DNA from: Streptomyces sp. KMM 9044 | GTDB lineage: Bacteria; Actinomycetota; Actinomycetes; Streptomycetales; Streptomycetaceae | Assembly: GCF_024701375.2 (NCBI RefSeq) | Contig: NZ_CP113910.1 | Location: 5,208,001 to 5,272,000 of the forward strand | Direction of reading: 5' to 3' | DNA length: 64,000 bases | Shown: in pieces, positions 27,974 through 36,737 of the stretch | How the letters are laid out: the number at the start of each line of letters is the position of its first letter | How positions within the stretch are numbered: the first letter of the stretch is position 1 | Program-made: the position numbers and the translations under genes | The notes under the pieces: generated by a model | Database searches by the model: none | What the model was told of the DNA's origin: nothing | The model's input: only the letters and a program-made list of their open reading frames with translations

Positions 27974-28933
27974 ATGTCGCAGTTGTACGCGGTTACGTCC
28001 CTGGAGTTCGACTCGGCGCGCTCGGTGTGCGATTGCCTCGCTCACCGGTTCGGGAACGCGGCCGATCGGCCGGGGAGGGCCCCGGTCTACCACTCGGATA
28101 TGACGGACGCCCAGTGGGCGGTGGTCCGTGATGCGATGCCGACACCGGGCTGGCTGGAGGGGAGGGGCGGCCGGCCGGAGGGCTACTGCCACCGGCAGAT
28201 GATCGACGCGGTCTTCTACGTCACCGACAACGGCACGAAGTGGCGGTCCCTGCCGGTGGACTTCCCGCCCTGGGACCGGGTCTACGCCTTCTCCCGCAGG
28301 TGGCGGAAGAACGATCTGCCCAAGGAACTGCACGACCGGCTGCGCGACAAGGTCCGCCTCGCCGAGGGCCGGGATGTGGAGCCGACCGCGGGGATCATCG
28401 ACTCGCAGTCGGTGAAGGCGGCAGCCTCGGTGCCCGCCGCGTCACGCGGATACGACGGCGGGAAGAAGATCAACGGCAGGCGCCGGCACGTCATCACCGA
28501 CTGTCTCGGCACGATCCTGATGGTCATGGTGACCGCCGCGAACGTCACCGACCGCCAGGCGGCCCGGATCATGCTGCCCGGGCTGCGGGAGAGGTTCCGC
28601 GAGCTCACCCTGGTGTGGGCCGACGGCGGATACACCGGCCGCCTCGTGGACTGCGCGAAGGAGGAACTGCAGCTCACCCTGCAGATCGTCAAACGCAGTG
28701 ACGACATGAAGGGCTTCGTGGTGCTGTCGCGCCGGTGGGTGGTGGAGAGGACGCTGGGATGGCTGATGCGCTCGCGTCGCCTGGTCCGGGACTTCGAGGC
28801 CCTGCCCGAAAGCAGCGAGGCGTTCATCTACTGGTCGCAGACCATGCTCATGAGCCGCCGCCTGGCCCGCACCACCCGCACCACCCGCACCACTGTGCCT
28901 GTCAGTTCGCCCGTGACGACGCTCGCGGCTTGA
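27974..28933 (+). CDS. IS5 family transposase
   Basis: A 319-residue DDE transposase. The N-terminal DUF4096-like domain contains MTDAQWAVVRDAMPTPGWLE and AVFYVTDNGTKWRSLPVDFP. Catalytic residues are seen in GIIDSQSVKAAASVPAASRG (first Asp), LVWADGGYTGRLVDCAKEEL (second Asp) and SRRWVVERTLGWLMRSRRLV (Glu), which fits the IS5 D-D-E order and the WVVERTxxW motif. It looks full length. Terminal repeats were not found with confidence; the element probably spans about 27,860-28,935. It separates an RHS fragment on the left from an IS-associated gene on the right. Confidence 0.9.
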   Translation: MSQLYAVTSLEFDSARSVCDCLAHRFGNAADRPGRAPVYHSDMTDAQWAVVRDAMPTPGWLEGRGGRPEGYCHRQMIDAVFYVTDNGTKWRSLPVDFPPWDRVYAFSRRWRKNDLPKELHDRLRDKVRLAEGRDVEPTAGIIDSQSVKAAASVPAASRGYDGGKKINGRRRHVITDCLGTILMVMVTAANVTDRQAARIMLPGLRERFRELTLVWADGGYTGRLVDCAKEELQLTLQIVKRSDDMKGFVVLSRRWVVERTLGWLMRSRRLVRDFEALPESSEAFIYWSQTMLMSRRLARTTRTTRTTVPVSSPVTTLAA

Positions 28934-29432
28934 ACCTGCCCTCCGGGGTCCGCTCCGCCCAGTCCCTCTCGGCCAGCCGCTTCGCTCTCGACCGCACCCC
29001 TTCGATCTTCGCCGCTGTCAGCTCCAGCCCCAGCCTGGCCGTCATCTCCTTCGCCTGCATGCCCTCCACGCCGAGCCCGGGCTCGGCCTCCAACAGCTCC
29101 ACGATCTTCCGGTACTCCGACGACAGTGACACAGCCGTCATGCCCTCCCGCCGCTCCGGCACTCTCGACCGGTCGACCGGGGCCTTGCCCACCGGCGGCG
29201 GCCGCTGACCAGGCACGTCCGACGCCGGCACGTCTCCCACCTCCTCAGGAACGGCCAGCGCTTCGGACAGTTCTTCCCGCGCGATGACCCGGCGCTCCAG
29301 CACCATTTCGGCTTCACCCAGAGCGGCCAGGATCCGGTCCGCCTCCGCCTGAAGCTCCTCCACGGCCACCCGGGCCACCCGCTCCCGCTCCTCCAGCAAG
29401 CCCCTCACCGATGACACCGACCGCCTCCACAC
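28902..29432 (-). CDS. IS-associated coiled-coil / helix-turn-helix protein
   Basis: A 176-residue protein. Residues about 10-65 form a charged coiled coil (EERERVARVAVEELQAEADR ... VLERRVIAREELSEAL). The C-terminal part (SLSSEYRKIVELLEAEPGLG ... QAKEMTARLGLELTAAKIEG) reads as a helix-turn-helix. Proteins of this layout are common next to transposase genes in Streptomyces and have no defined function. Its 3' end overlaps the end of the IS5-type transposase gene on the other strand, so the normal C-terminus may have been replaced when the IS5 element inserted. Confidence 0.55.
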   Translation of the reverse strand: MWRRSVSSVRGLLEERERVARVAVEELQAEADRILAALGEAEMVLERRVIAREELSEALAVPEEVGDVPASDVPGQRPPPVGKAPVDRSRVPERREGMTAVSLSSEYRKIVELLEAEPGLGVEGMQAKEMTARLGLELTAAKIEGVRSRAKRLAERDWAERTPEGRFKPRASSRAN

Positions 29433-29504
29433 CGCCCTCGACGAACAGAACGGTCCAAGCCTCCCTCGGCAACACCGAAACCATGCCTGAGCAGCGAAAA
29501 GTCG

Positions 29505-30175
29505 GCGATCACATCCGAAAAGACAACAGCTTCTCAGGCGATCCGGCCGGCGTCGAGCAGGAGATGTGGGCCCTTCTCACGCTCTACCAGGCCCTGCGAA
29601 CCCTGATGGTCGAGGCCGCCGAGTCCCGTCCCGGCACCGACCCGGACCGCTGCTGCTTCACCGTCGCCCTCCAGACCGCCCGTGACCAGGTCGTCCAGGC
29701 CGTCGGCATCGTCACCGTCCCCGCCGACATCGGTCGCGGCGGGCTGATCGGGCACCGGATCCTCGCCCGTCTCCTCCCGCCCCGACGGCGGCGGGTCAGC
29801 ACCCGCAAGGTCAAGTCGCCGATGTCCCGGTACAACACCCGTCACGACGACGGCAGACCCGACACCAGCTGCACCATCACCGGCCTCGACATCAGCGTCC
29901 TCGTACCTCGCGACCCACACCCCCAACTCCCCGCCATCTCCCGCGACGACCGGAACACCGCCCTCGCCGACCGCCGCCGACACCGGATCCTTGGTCTGCT
30001 CGAGGAAGACCCCACCCGCCTCTGGCGCCCTCGCGACATCGCCTCCCACTTCGGCGACATCATCATGGAGACCATGTACCGGCAGCTCTCCAGATGGGCC
30101 GAGACCGGCCTCATCCACAAACTTGTCCCCGGCCTCTGCGCCGCCACTGCATGGACCCCAACACCCCTTGCGTGA
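29505..30175 (+). pseudogene. C-terminal remnant of an IS4-type transposase with helix-turn-helix tail
   Basis: The frame begins without a proper start and encodes VEQEMWALLTLYQALRTLMV, DRCCFTVALQTARDQVVQAV and RRRVSTRKVKSPMSRYN, the C-terminus of IS4-family transposases ('EQE.WALL..YQ.LR'). It continues into TITGLDISVL ... HRILGLLEEDPTRLWRPRDI ... MYRQLSRWAETGLIHKL, a winged-helix-like tail seen fused to such transposases. The N-terminal DDE core is missing, so it cannot transpose by itself. Confidence 0.6.
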
Positions 30176-30231
30176 CCTGTAAAAACGTTAACTACCCGGC
30201 CTTGGGGAAAGGCCCCCTCCCCTGTCGCCGT

Positions 30232-30337
30232 CTTCGGCCGGCAGGGCCTGGCCGCGCACAAGCGCGCGGGCGTCGTACCGGACGAGGTGATCACCGTCCA
30301 GCTGAGGAAGCCGACGGAGACGGCCGGGACGGGCTGA
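30232..30337 (+). pseudogene. Short C-terminal gene remnant
   Basis: One frame encodes VFGRQGLAAHKRAGVVPDEV and ITVQLRKPTETAGTG before a stop near 30,337, with good coding character but no start. It is the last about 35 residues of an unidentified gene whose body was lost to the insertion sequences to the left. Confidence 0.35.
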
Positions 30338-30339
30338 GC

Positions 30340-30373
30340 GCCGGCGGCGTCACGCTGCCGTGACGCCGCCGGC
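30340..30373. terminator. Bidirectional terminator before the ABC transporter operon end
   Basis: GCCGGCGGCGTCAC (30340-30353) pairs with GTGACGCCGCCGGC (30360-30373), a 14-bp perfect stem with a 6-nt loop. It lies 15 bp past the stop of the minus-strand ABC transporter gene. Confidence 0.75.
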
Positions 30374-30387
30374 CGGGCACGGGCCCG

Positions 30388-32316
30388 TCAGTCCACCTCC
30401 ACTGCCGCCTGCGCGAACTGCGCCCGGTACAACCGGGCGTAGGCTCCGCCGGCCGCCAGCAGCTTCTCGTGGGCGCCCTGTTCGACGATCGAGCCGTTCT
30501 CCATGACGAGGATCGTGTCCGCGTCCCGGATCGTGGAGAGCCGGTGTGCGATGACGAACGACGTCCGCCCGTGGGCCAGTCCGGCCATCCCCTTCTGGAT
30601 CAGCACCTCGGTCCGGGTGTCCACGGAACTCGTCGCCTCGTCCAGCACCAGGATCACCGGATCGGACAGGAACGCCCGCGCGATGGTGATGAGCTGCTTC
30701 TCACCGGAGCTGACCCCGCTGCCCTCGTCGTCGATCACCGTGTCGTACCCGTCCGGCAGCGTGCGGACGAACCGGTCGGCGTGGGCCGCCCGCGCCGCCT
30801 CCTCGATCTCCTCGTGGGTGACCTTCCGCGAGGCGCCGTACGCGATGTTCTCCGCGATGGTGCCGCCGAACAGCCAGGTGTCCTGGAGCACCATGCCGAC
30901 CCCGGCCCGCAGCTCGTCCCGGGACATGCGCGCGATGTCGACGCCGTCGAGCGTGATGCGCCCGCCGGACACCTCGTAGAACCGCATCAGCAGGTTCACC
31001 AGCGTCGTCTTGCCCGCGCCGGTCGGGCCGACGATCGCGACCGTCTGACCCGGCTCCACCGTGAGCGACAGGTCCTCGATCAGCGGTTTCTCCGGCTCGT
31101 ACCGGAACGAGACGTGCTCCAGCGCCACCCGCCCGCGCAGCTCGGCCGGCTTCTCGGCCGGCGAGAGGTCGGCCCCCTGCTCCTCGGCGTCGAGCAGCTC
31201 GAAGACCCGCTCCGCCGAGGCGACACCCGACTGCACCAGGTTCGCCATCGAGGCGACCTGCGTCAGCGGCATCGAGAACTGCCGCGAGTACTGGATGAAC
31301 GCCTGCACGTCGCCGATGGACAGCGCGCCCGACGCGACCCGCAGCCCGCCGACGACCGCCACCAGCACATAGTTGAGGTTCGACACGAAGAGCATCAGCG
31401 GCTGCATGACGCCGCTGTTGAACTGCGCCTTGAAACCGGCCTCGTACAGCGCGTCGTTCTCCTCGGCGAACCGCTTCGCCGACTCCTCCTGGCGCCCGAA
31501 CACCTTCACCAGGGTGTGTCCGGTGTACATCTCCTCGATGTGCGCGTTGAGCTTTCCCGTCGTACGCCACTGCTGCACGAAGTGCGGCTGCGACCGCTTG
31601 CCCACGCGGGTGGCGACCACGAACGACAGCGGCACCGTCACCAGCGCCACCAGCGCGAGGATCCAGGACACGTAGAACATCATCGCCAGCACCCCGATGA
31701 TGGTCAGCAGCGAGTTGATCAGCTGGCCCATCGTCTGCTGGAGCGTCTGCCCGAGGTTGTCGATGTCGTTGGTCGCCCGGCTCAGCACCTCACCGCGCTG
31801 CCGCTTGTCGAAGTACGACAGCGGCAGCCGCGACAGCTTCGTCTGCACGTCCTCACGCATCCGGTACATGGTGCGGTTCACGGCGCCGTTGACCAGCCGC
31901 GTCGCCACCGCCATCAGCAGGCCGGCGACCACGAACACCGCCAGGGCGAACAGCAGGACGTTGCCCACGGCCGTGAAGTCGATGCCCTCGCCCGGCGTGA
32001 AGTCGGTGCCGCGGAGCATGTCCGCGACACCGCCCTCACCGCGCTCCCGCATCGACTCCAGCACCTGCTCCTTGGTGACCCCGGCCGGCATGTCCCGTCC
32101 GACGATGCCCGCGAAGACCAGGTCGGTCGCCCGGCCGAGGATCTTCGGCCCGATCACGCTGAGCCCCACGCTCAGCACCACGCAGGCCAGCAGCCCGTAG
32201 AGGGTCAGGCGTTCCGGCCCGAACCGCCTGACGAGCCGTGTGCCCGACTCCTTGAAATGCAGCGACTGGTGGTCGGGGCCCGCCCCGGCCCCGGCCCGCG
32301 CCATGGCCCCGGCCAT
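30388..32316 (-). CDS. ABC exporter half-transporter (partner B, canonical Walker B)
   Basis: A 642-residue membrane half-transporter. An N-terminal segment of about 50 residues (MAGAMARAGAGAG...) precedes six membrane helices (for example LTLYGLLACVVLSVGLSVIG, AVGNVLLFALAVFVVAGLLM, LLTIIGVLAMMFYVSWILAL). An insertion of about 60 residues after helix 1 probably faces outside. The ATPase domain has Walker A GPTGAGKTT, signature SGVSSGEKQ, Walker B VILVLDEATS with the catalytic Glu, and the switch His in IAHRLS. The ATG overlaps the stop of the upstream partner by one base (TGATG). The two proteins very probably form a heterodimeric multidrug-type exporter. The substrate is unknown. Confidence 0.9.
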   Translation of the reverse strand: MAGAMARAGAGAGPDHQSLHFKESGTRLVRRFGPERLTLYGLLACVVLSVGLSVIGPKILGRATDLVFAGIVGRDMPAGVTKEQVLESMRERGEGGVADMLRGTDFTPGEGIDFTAVGNVLLFALAVFVVAGLLMAVATRLVNGAVNRTMYRMREDVQTKLSRLPLSYFDKRQRGEVLSRATNDIDNLGQTLQQTMGQLINSLLTIIGVLAMMFYVSWILALVALVTVPLSFVVATRVGKRSQPHFVQQWRTTGKLNAHIEEMYTGHTLVKVFGRQEESAKRFAEENDALYEAGFKAQFNSGVMQPLMLFVSNLNYVLVAVVGGLRVASGALSIGDVQAFIQYSRQFSMPLTQVASMANLVQSGVASAERVFELLDAEEQGADLSPAEKPAELRGRVALEHVSFRYEPEKPLIEDLSLTVEPGQTVAIVGPTGAGKTTLVNLLMRFYEVSGGRITLDGVDIARMSRDELRAGVGMVLQDTWLFGGTIAENIAYGASRKVTHEEIEEAARAAHADRFVRTLPDGYDTVIDDEGSGVSSGEKQLITIARAFLSDPVILVLDEATSSVDTRTEVLIQKGMAGLAHGRTSFVIAHRLSTIRDADTILVMENGSIVEQGAHEKLLAAGGAYARLYRAQFAQAAVEVD

Positions 32317-34049
32317 CAGGCGGCCTCCGCTTCCGTCAGCTGGGAGAGCACGATCTCCCGGTAGGTCTCGTTGTCCGCCATCAGTTCGTGGTGCCGGCCG
32401 GTGCCGGCGACCCGGCCCCCGTCCAGGACCACGATCCGGTCGGCGTCCCGGATGGTCGCCACCCGCTGGGCGACGATCACCACCGTCGCATCGGCGGTCT
32501 CCTCGGCCAGGGCCGCCCGCAGTGCCGCGTCGGTCGCGTAGTCGAGCGCGGAGAAGGAGTCGTCGAAGAGATAGATCTCGGGACGCTGCACCAGCGTCCG
32601 TGCGATCGCGAGCCGTTGGCGCTGGCCGCCGGAGACGTTCGTCCCACCCTGCGCGATCGGCGCGTCGAGCCCGCCCTCCAGCCGCTCCACGAACTCCCTG
32701 GCCTGCGCCACCTCCAGCGCGTGCCACAACGCGGCGTCCGTGGCATCCGGATGGCCGTACCGCAGATTCGTCGCCACCGTCCCCGCGAACAGGTACGGCT
32801 TCTGCGGCACCATCCCGACCGTCCTCGCGAGCAGCGCCGGATCGAGGTCCGCGACGGGTACGCCGTCCACCAGGACCTCGCCGTCGGTCGCGTCGAACAG
32901 CCGGGGGACCAGCCCGAGCAGCGTCGACTTGCCGCTTCCGGTCGAGCCGATGACGGCGGTGACCTCGCCCGGCCGGGCCACCAGGTCCACCGACTTCAGC
33001 ACCGGCTCCTCGGCACCCGGGAAGCGGAAGCCGCCGCCCCGGATCTCCAGATGGCCGTGCCGGGGCAGCTCGGTGACGGGCGCGGCGGGCGGTACGACGC
33101 TGGAGGAGGTCTCCAGCACCTCCTGGACGCGCTCGGCGCACACCTCGGCCCGCGGCACCATCATGAACATGAAGGTGGCCATCATCACGGCCATGACGAT
33201 CTGCATCAGATAGGCGAGGAACGCGGTCAGGTCACCGATCTGCATGCCACCGCTGTCGATCCGGTGCGCGCCGAACCACACCACCGCGATCGACGACAGG
33301 TTCACCACCGTCATCACCACGGGAAACATCAGCGCCAGCAGATTGCCGGTGCCGAGCGACACCTCGGTCAGCTCGGCGTTGGCCCTCCCGAACCGCCGCT
33401 GCTCGTAGGCGTCCCGGACGAACGCCCGGATCACCCGGTTGCCGGTGATCTGCTCGCGCAGCACCCGGTTCACCGTGTCGAGCCGTTCCTGCATGGTCCG
33501 GAACAGCGGACGCAGCCGCCGCACGATCAGCGTCACCGAGACGCCCAGCACCGGCACCACCGCGACCAGCACCCCGGACAGCGGGACGTCCAGACCGAGC
33601 GCCATCACGATGCCGCCCAGACACATGATCGGTGCCGACACCATCAGCGTGAACGTCATCAGGGCCAGCATCTGGATCTGCTGGACGTCGTTCGTCGTAC
33701 GGGTGATCAGCGAGGGCGCGCCGAAGTGGCCGACCTCACGCGCGGAGAACGACTGCACCCGGTCGAAGACGGCCCCGCGCACGTCCCGCCCGAGCGCCGC
33801 CGCGGTCCGGGCGCCGTAGTACACGGCAGCGACGTTGCACACGACCTGTGCCAGCGAGATGCCGATCATCAGGGCGCCGTAGGACAGGATGTAGCCGGTG
33901 TCCCCCTTGACGACACCCTCGTCGATGATGCCGGCGTTGAGGGTGGGCAGGTAGAGCGTGGCGCAGGTCTGCAGGAACTGCAGCAGCACCAGAAGGACGA
34001 TGGGTCTTTTGTACGGCCGCAGGTAAGCCCGCAGTAGTCGTATCAGCAC
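32316..34049 (-). CDS. ABC exporter half-transporter (partner A, degenerate Walker B)
   Basis: A 577-residue half-transporter. Six membrane helices occupy residues about 15-300 (RPIVLLVLLQFLQTCATLYL, ALMIGISLAQVVCNVAAVYY and others). The ATPase domain has Walker A GSTGSGKST, Q-loop MVPQKPYLF, signature NVSGGQRQR and Walker B EIYLFDDSFSALD. Asp replaces the catalytic Glu (DD instead of DE), and the switch His is Gln in VAQRVATIRD. This marks a degenerate ATP site, as in heterodimeric exporters of the TM287/288 or BmrCD type. The full consensus site would use this protein's signature and the partner's Walker B. No regulator gene is adjacent. Confidence 0.92.
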   Translation of the reverse strand: MLIRLLRAYLRPYKRPIVLLVLLQFLQTCATLYLPTLNAGIIDEGVVKGDTGYILSYGALMIGISLAQVVCNVAAVYYGARTAAALGRDVRGAVFDRVQSFSAREVGHFGAPSLITRTTNDVQQIQMLALMTFTLMVSAPIMCLGGIVMALGLDVPLSGVLVAVVPVLGVSVTLIVRRLRPLFRTMQERLDTVNRVLREQITGNRVIRAFVRDAYEQRRFGRANAELTEVSLGTGNLLALMFPVVMTVVNLSSIAVVWFGAHRIDSGGMQIGDLTAFLAYLMQIVMAVMMATFMFMMVPRAEVCAERVQEVLETSSSVVPPAAPVTELPRHGHLEIRGGGFRFPGAEEPVLKSVDLVARPGEVTAVIGSTGSGKSTLLGLVPRLFDATDGEVLVDGVPVADLDPALLARTVGMVPQKPYLFAGTVATNLRYGHPDATDAALWHALEVAQAREFVERLEGGLDAPIAQGGTNVSGGQRQRLAIARTLVQRPEIYLFDDSFSALDYATDAALRAALAEETADATVVIVAQRVATIRDADRIVVLDGGRVAGTGRHHELMADNETYREIVLSQLTEAEAA

Positions 34050-34183
34050 GCTGAATCTCTCGGGTGGTCGGCGGGGGCCAGTGGTTGCCCCTGGCCCCTA
34101 TCGTCGGACACTCCACCCGCGTTACTCCAACCGATTAAATCCGGTTCCGCGCGCCGCCGGTGCCCCCTTCGCAGCCTGTCCGG

Positions 34184-35638
34184 TCACATCCGGAACGCCC
34201 CCGGGTGGGTCTGCTCGCGCACCGACACGAACTGCTGGCGCACCGCCTGCCCCACCGCCAGGTCCTCGCCCGGCTCCAGCACCTGCGCCGCCGCGCCCTG
34301 CCAGACGGGCGGCGTCCGCGGGTCGAGGGTGCCCCGGGACGCCCCGAGCGCCCACGCCGCCTGCCGGGCCGCGCCGATCGCCGCGTAGTCCGCGGGCTGC
34401 GGCACCACCACCTGCGCCCCGAACAGAGAGGGCGCCGCCGCCTGCACGGCGGGCAGCTCCGCGGCCTGTCCCAGCAGGAACACCCGCCGGACCTCCACGC
34501 CCCGGCCCCGCATCACGTCCAGCGCGTCCGCGAGCCCGCACAGCATGCCCTCGAACGCGGCCCGCGCCAGGTGCTCCGGCTTCATGGACTCACGCCGCAG
34601 TCCCGACAGGGTCCCGGCGGTGTGCGGCAGGTTCGGCGTCCGCTCGCCCTCCAGATAGGGGAGCAGTACCAGCCCGTGCGAGCCCGGCGTCGACTTCATC
34701 GCCAGGTCGGACAGGCTCTCCAGATCGGGCAGTCCGAGCAGTTCCGCGGTCCCGCGCAGGGTCCGTACCGCGTTCAGTGTGGTGACGACGGGCAGGTGCA
34801 TCCCGGTGGCGTCCGCCAGCGCGGTGATCATGCCGTTCGGGTCGTAGAGCGCCTCGGGGTGGACGGCCATGACCGAGCCGGACGCGCCCAGCGACACCAC
34901 CGCGTCGCCCAGGCCGATCCCGAGCCCGAAGGCCGCCGCCATCGTCTCCCCGGTGCCGGCCGAGATCAGCAGCCCCTCCGGAGTGGCCCCGGCCGCCTCG
35001 GCGGGGCCGATCACCTCCGGCAGCATGGTCTGGTGCCCGAGCGCCAGCTCCACCAGGTCGGCCCGGTAGTTCCCGGTCGCCGCCGCCCAGTAACCGGTGC
35101 CGGACGCGCCGCCCCGGTCGGTGATCCGGCGCACCGGACGGCCCAGGAGCTGCCACACCAGCCAGTCGTGCGCCTGGAGCAGTACGGCGGTGCGCGCCGC
35201 GTTCTCGGGCTCCGTACGGGCCAGCCAGCGCAGCTTCGTCACCGGGTGCGCGGCCTGCGGCACGCTGCCCACCGCCTGCGCCCACGCCTCACGGCCGCCG
35301 AGCGCGTCGATCAGATCGGCCGCGGCGACCTGGGTCCGTTTGTCGGCACCGACCATGGCGGGCCGCACGGTGTTGCCCTGGGAGTCCAGCGGCACCAGCG
35401 CGTTCGCCTGCGCGGACACCCCGATGGCCTGGACACCCTCGAGCAGTCCGCCACCCGCCGCCTCGCCCAGCGAGTACAGCCAGTTCTGCGGATCGACGTC
35501 GGACGGACGGCCCGTGCCCTGGGGGGTGTCCACCGGATGCGGCGCATACCCCTGTTTGAGCACGGTCCCGCTGTCCGCGTCACAGACGACGATGCGAGTA
35601 AAATCGGGCGCACTGTCCAACCCGGCGACTATCCCCAT
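34184..35638 (-). CDS. FGGY-family carbohydrate kinase (xylulokinase-like)
   Basis: A 484-residue sugar kinase that transfers phosphate from ATP to a sugar or polyol. The N-terminus (GIVAGLDSAPDFTRIVVCDA) is the phosphate-1 loop, though Ala replaces the more usual Ser/Gly-Thr after DS. The substrate region includes IGVSAQANALVPLDSQGNTV, where xylulokinases have 'GQMHGLV', so the substrate may not be xylulose. The second FGGY domain has LLISAGTGETMAAAFGLGIG, VVSLGASGSVMAVHPEALYD and VFLLGQAAELPAVQAAAPSL. The ATG at 35638 is preferred to the TTG two codons upstream. No sugar transporter or isomerase gene is adjacent. Confidence 0.85.
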   Translation of the reverse strand: MGIVAGLDSAPDFTRIVVCDADSGTVLKQGYAPHPVDTPQGTGRPSDVDPQNWLYSLGEAAGGGLLEGVQAIGVSAQANALVPLDSQGNTVRPAMVGADKRTQVAAADLIDALGGREAWAQAVGSVPQAAHPVTKLRWLARTEPENAARTAVLLQAHDWLVWQLLGRPVRRITDRGGASGTGYWAAATGNYRADLVELALGHQTMLPEVIGPAEAAGATPEGLLISAGTGETMAAAFGLGIGLGDAVVSLGASGSVMAVHPEALYDPNGMITALADATGMHLPVVTTLNAVRTLRGTAELLGLPDLESLSDLAMKSTPGSHGLVLLPYLEGERTPNLPHTAGTLSGLRRESMKPEHLARAAFEGMLCGLADALDVMRGRGVEVRRVFLLGQAAELPAVQAAAPSLFGAQVVVPQPADYAAIGAARQAAWALGASRGTLDPRTPPVWQGAAAQVLEPGEDLAVGQAVRQQFVSVREQTHPGAFRM

Positions 35639-35721
35639 GGCCAAAATTCTGCCGTACCCGGCGACGTCACGACGCCGGGCCGGTCCGCCGCGGGCTCCCC
35701 GCCGGTGTCACCGGGGCCCGG

Positions 35722-36027
35722 TCAGGTGCTGCCCGTGCCCCAGTCGTCCTCGCCCGCGCCCTGCGCGCTGCGCTCGCGCAGGCTGCGCACCCGCTGTGAG
35801 ACCGAGTCGGGCATCCGGTCGCCGACCTTGTCACTCACCACGTGGTACGCCCGGCCCGCGATGTCCCGGCCCTGCTGGGCCGCGGTCTCCGCGGTGTTGC
35901 GCACGGCGGGGTTCTGCGCGAACTGCTGCGCGGACTTCTTCAACTGCTCGTAGCGCTCGCGTCCGGCCCTCGTGCCCAGCACGTAACCCAGGACGACTCC
36001 GGCGACGAACGTGAGCCGGTAACGCAT
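35722..36027 (-). CDS. YtxH-like small membrane-associated protein
   Basis: A 101-residue protein. A short N-terminal hydrophobic segment with glycine motif (LTFVAGVVLGYVLGTRAGRE) is typical of YtxH-domain proteins. The rest is an amphipathic helix (RYEQLKKSAQQFAQNPAVRN ... DRMPDSVSQRVRSLRERSAQ). Relatives in Firmicutes are general-stress proteins; the actinobacterial role is unknown. ATG 36027 is chosen because it places the membrane segment at the N-terminus; an in-frame upstream start at 36120 would add 31 residues of poor sequence. Confidence 0.75.
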   Translation of the reverse strand: MRYRLTFVAGVVLGYVLGTRAGRERYEQLKKSAQQFAQNPAVRNTAETAAQQGRDIAGRAYHVVSDKVGDRMPDSVSQRVRSLRERSAQGAGEDDWGTGST

Positions 36028-36208
36028 GGCGGCCACCCTTCCCTTGTGTAGGACTGCGTGCAGGTCTGCACGGATCTGCGGTGTGGCGACAGCGCCGGGG
36101 AGTACCGATTGGCGAAGCACCCCCCTGCTTGCGCTAATGTATGTGTCGCAGCGAACGCGCGCCCTCTGGCGGATACCCAGGTAGGTGCGTTCGATGCAGA
36201 CGAGGCAT

Positions 36209-36281
36209 TCCTCCGTAGCTCAATTGGCAGAGCAGCCGGCTGTTAACCGGCAGGTTACTGGTTCGAGTCCAGTCGGGGGAG
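36209..36281 (+). tRNA. tRNA-Asn (GTT), copy 1
   Basis: A cloverleaf is readable: acceptor TCCTCCG with CGGGGGA plus discriminator G, D-arm GCTCAATTGGCAGAGC, anticodon stem CCGGCTGTTAACCGG with GTT at 36242-36244, and T-arm CTGGTTCGAGTCCAG. The CCA end is not encoded. There is one G-T pair in the acceptor stem. Confidence 0.96.
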
Positions 36282-36286
36282 CTCGG

Positions 36287-36359
36287 TCCTCCGTAGCTCA
36301 ATTGGCAGAGCAGCCGGCTGTTAACCGGCAGGTTACTGGTTCGAGTCCAGTCGGGGGAG
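36287..36359 (+). tRNA. tRNA-Asn (GTT), copy 2
   Basis: Identical to copy 1 and placed 78 bp downstream with a 5-bp spacer, so both are surely on one transcript. Anticodon GTT is at 36320-36322. Confidence 0.96.
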
Positions 36360-36560
36360 CATGCTGAACGAGGACCCCATGGGGGTCCTTTTTCATGCCC
36401 GGTTCGCGTCCTGGTCCACCGCCCGGAGCAGCCGTGCGGGCCCCGTGGCAGTCCTCGGGGTCGCGAGGGGGCCGTGCCTGGTCGATCATCGAGGCAGGAG
36501 ATCGTATGAGCGGCTATGCTGCGGCAGACGGCACGCACACCTGTGCGCGACACGCCGCTT

Positions 36561-36634
36561 GGGGCGGTAGCTCAGCCGGTTAGAGCAGCGGACTCATAAT
36601 CCGTCGGCCGTGGGTTCGAGTCCCACCCGCCCCA
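36561..36634 (+). tRNA. tRNA with CAT anticodon (elongator Met or Ile2)
   Basis: 74 nt with acceptor GGGGCGG/CCGCCCC plus A, anticodon loop CTCATAA and T-arm GTGGGTTCGAGTCCCAC. Met and lysidine-modified Ile2 tRNAs share this loop, so identity is left open. Its last 24 bases recur at 44573-44596, which shows it served as an integration site. Confidence 0.93.
36611..36634 (+). other. attL: 3' end of the CAT tRNA used as attachment site
   Basis: TGGGTTCGAGTCCCACCCGC plus CCCA at 36611-36634 is exactly repeated at 44573-44596. A tyrosine integrase gene remnant begins 104 bp downstream, the standard position for tRNA-targeting elements. Confidence 0.8.
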
Positions 36635-36737
36635 CTCCAGCAGAAACGTCGTGACCTGCGAGAACGCAGGTTTCACGCTAGCGCAGGCGTCGCGTTCGCC
36701 ACACAAACGCCACACCGAAGCCCCGTACGATTTCTCC

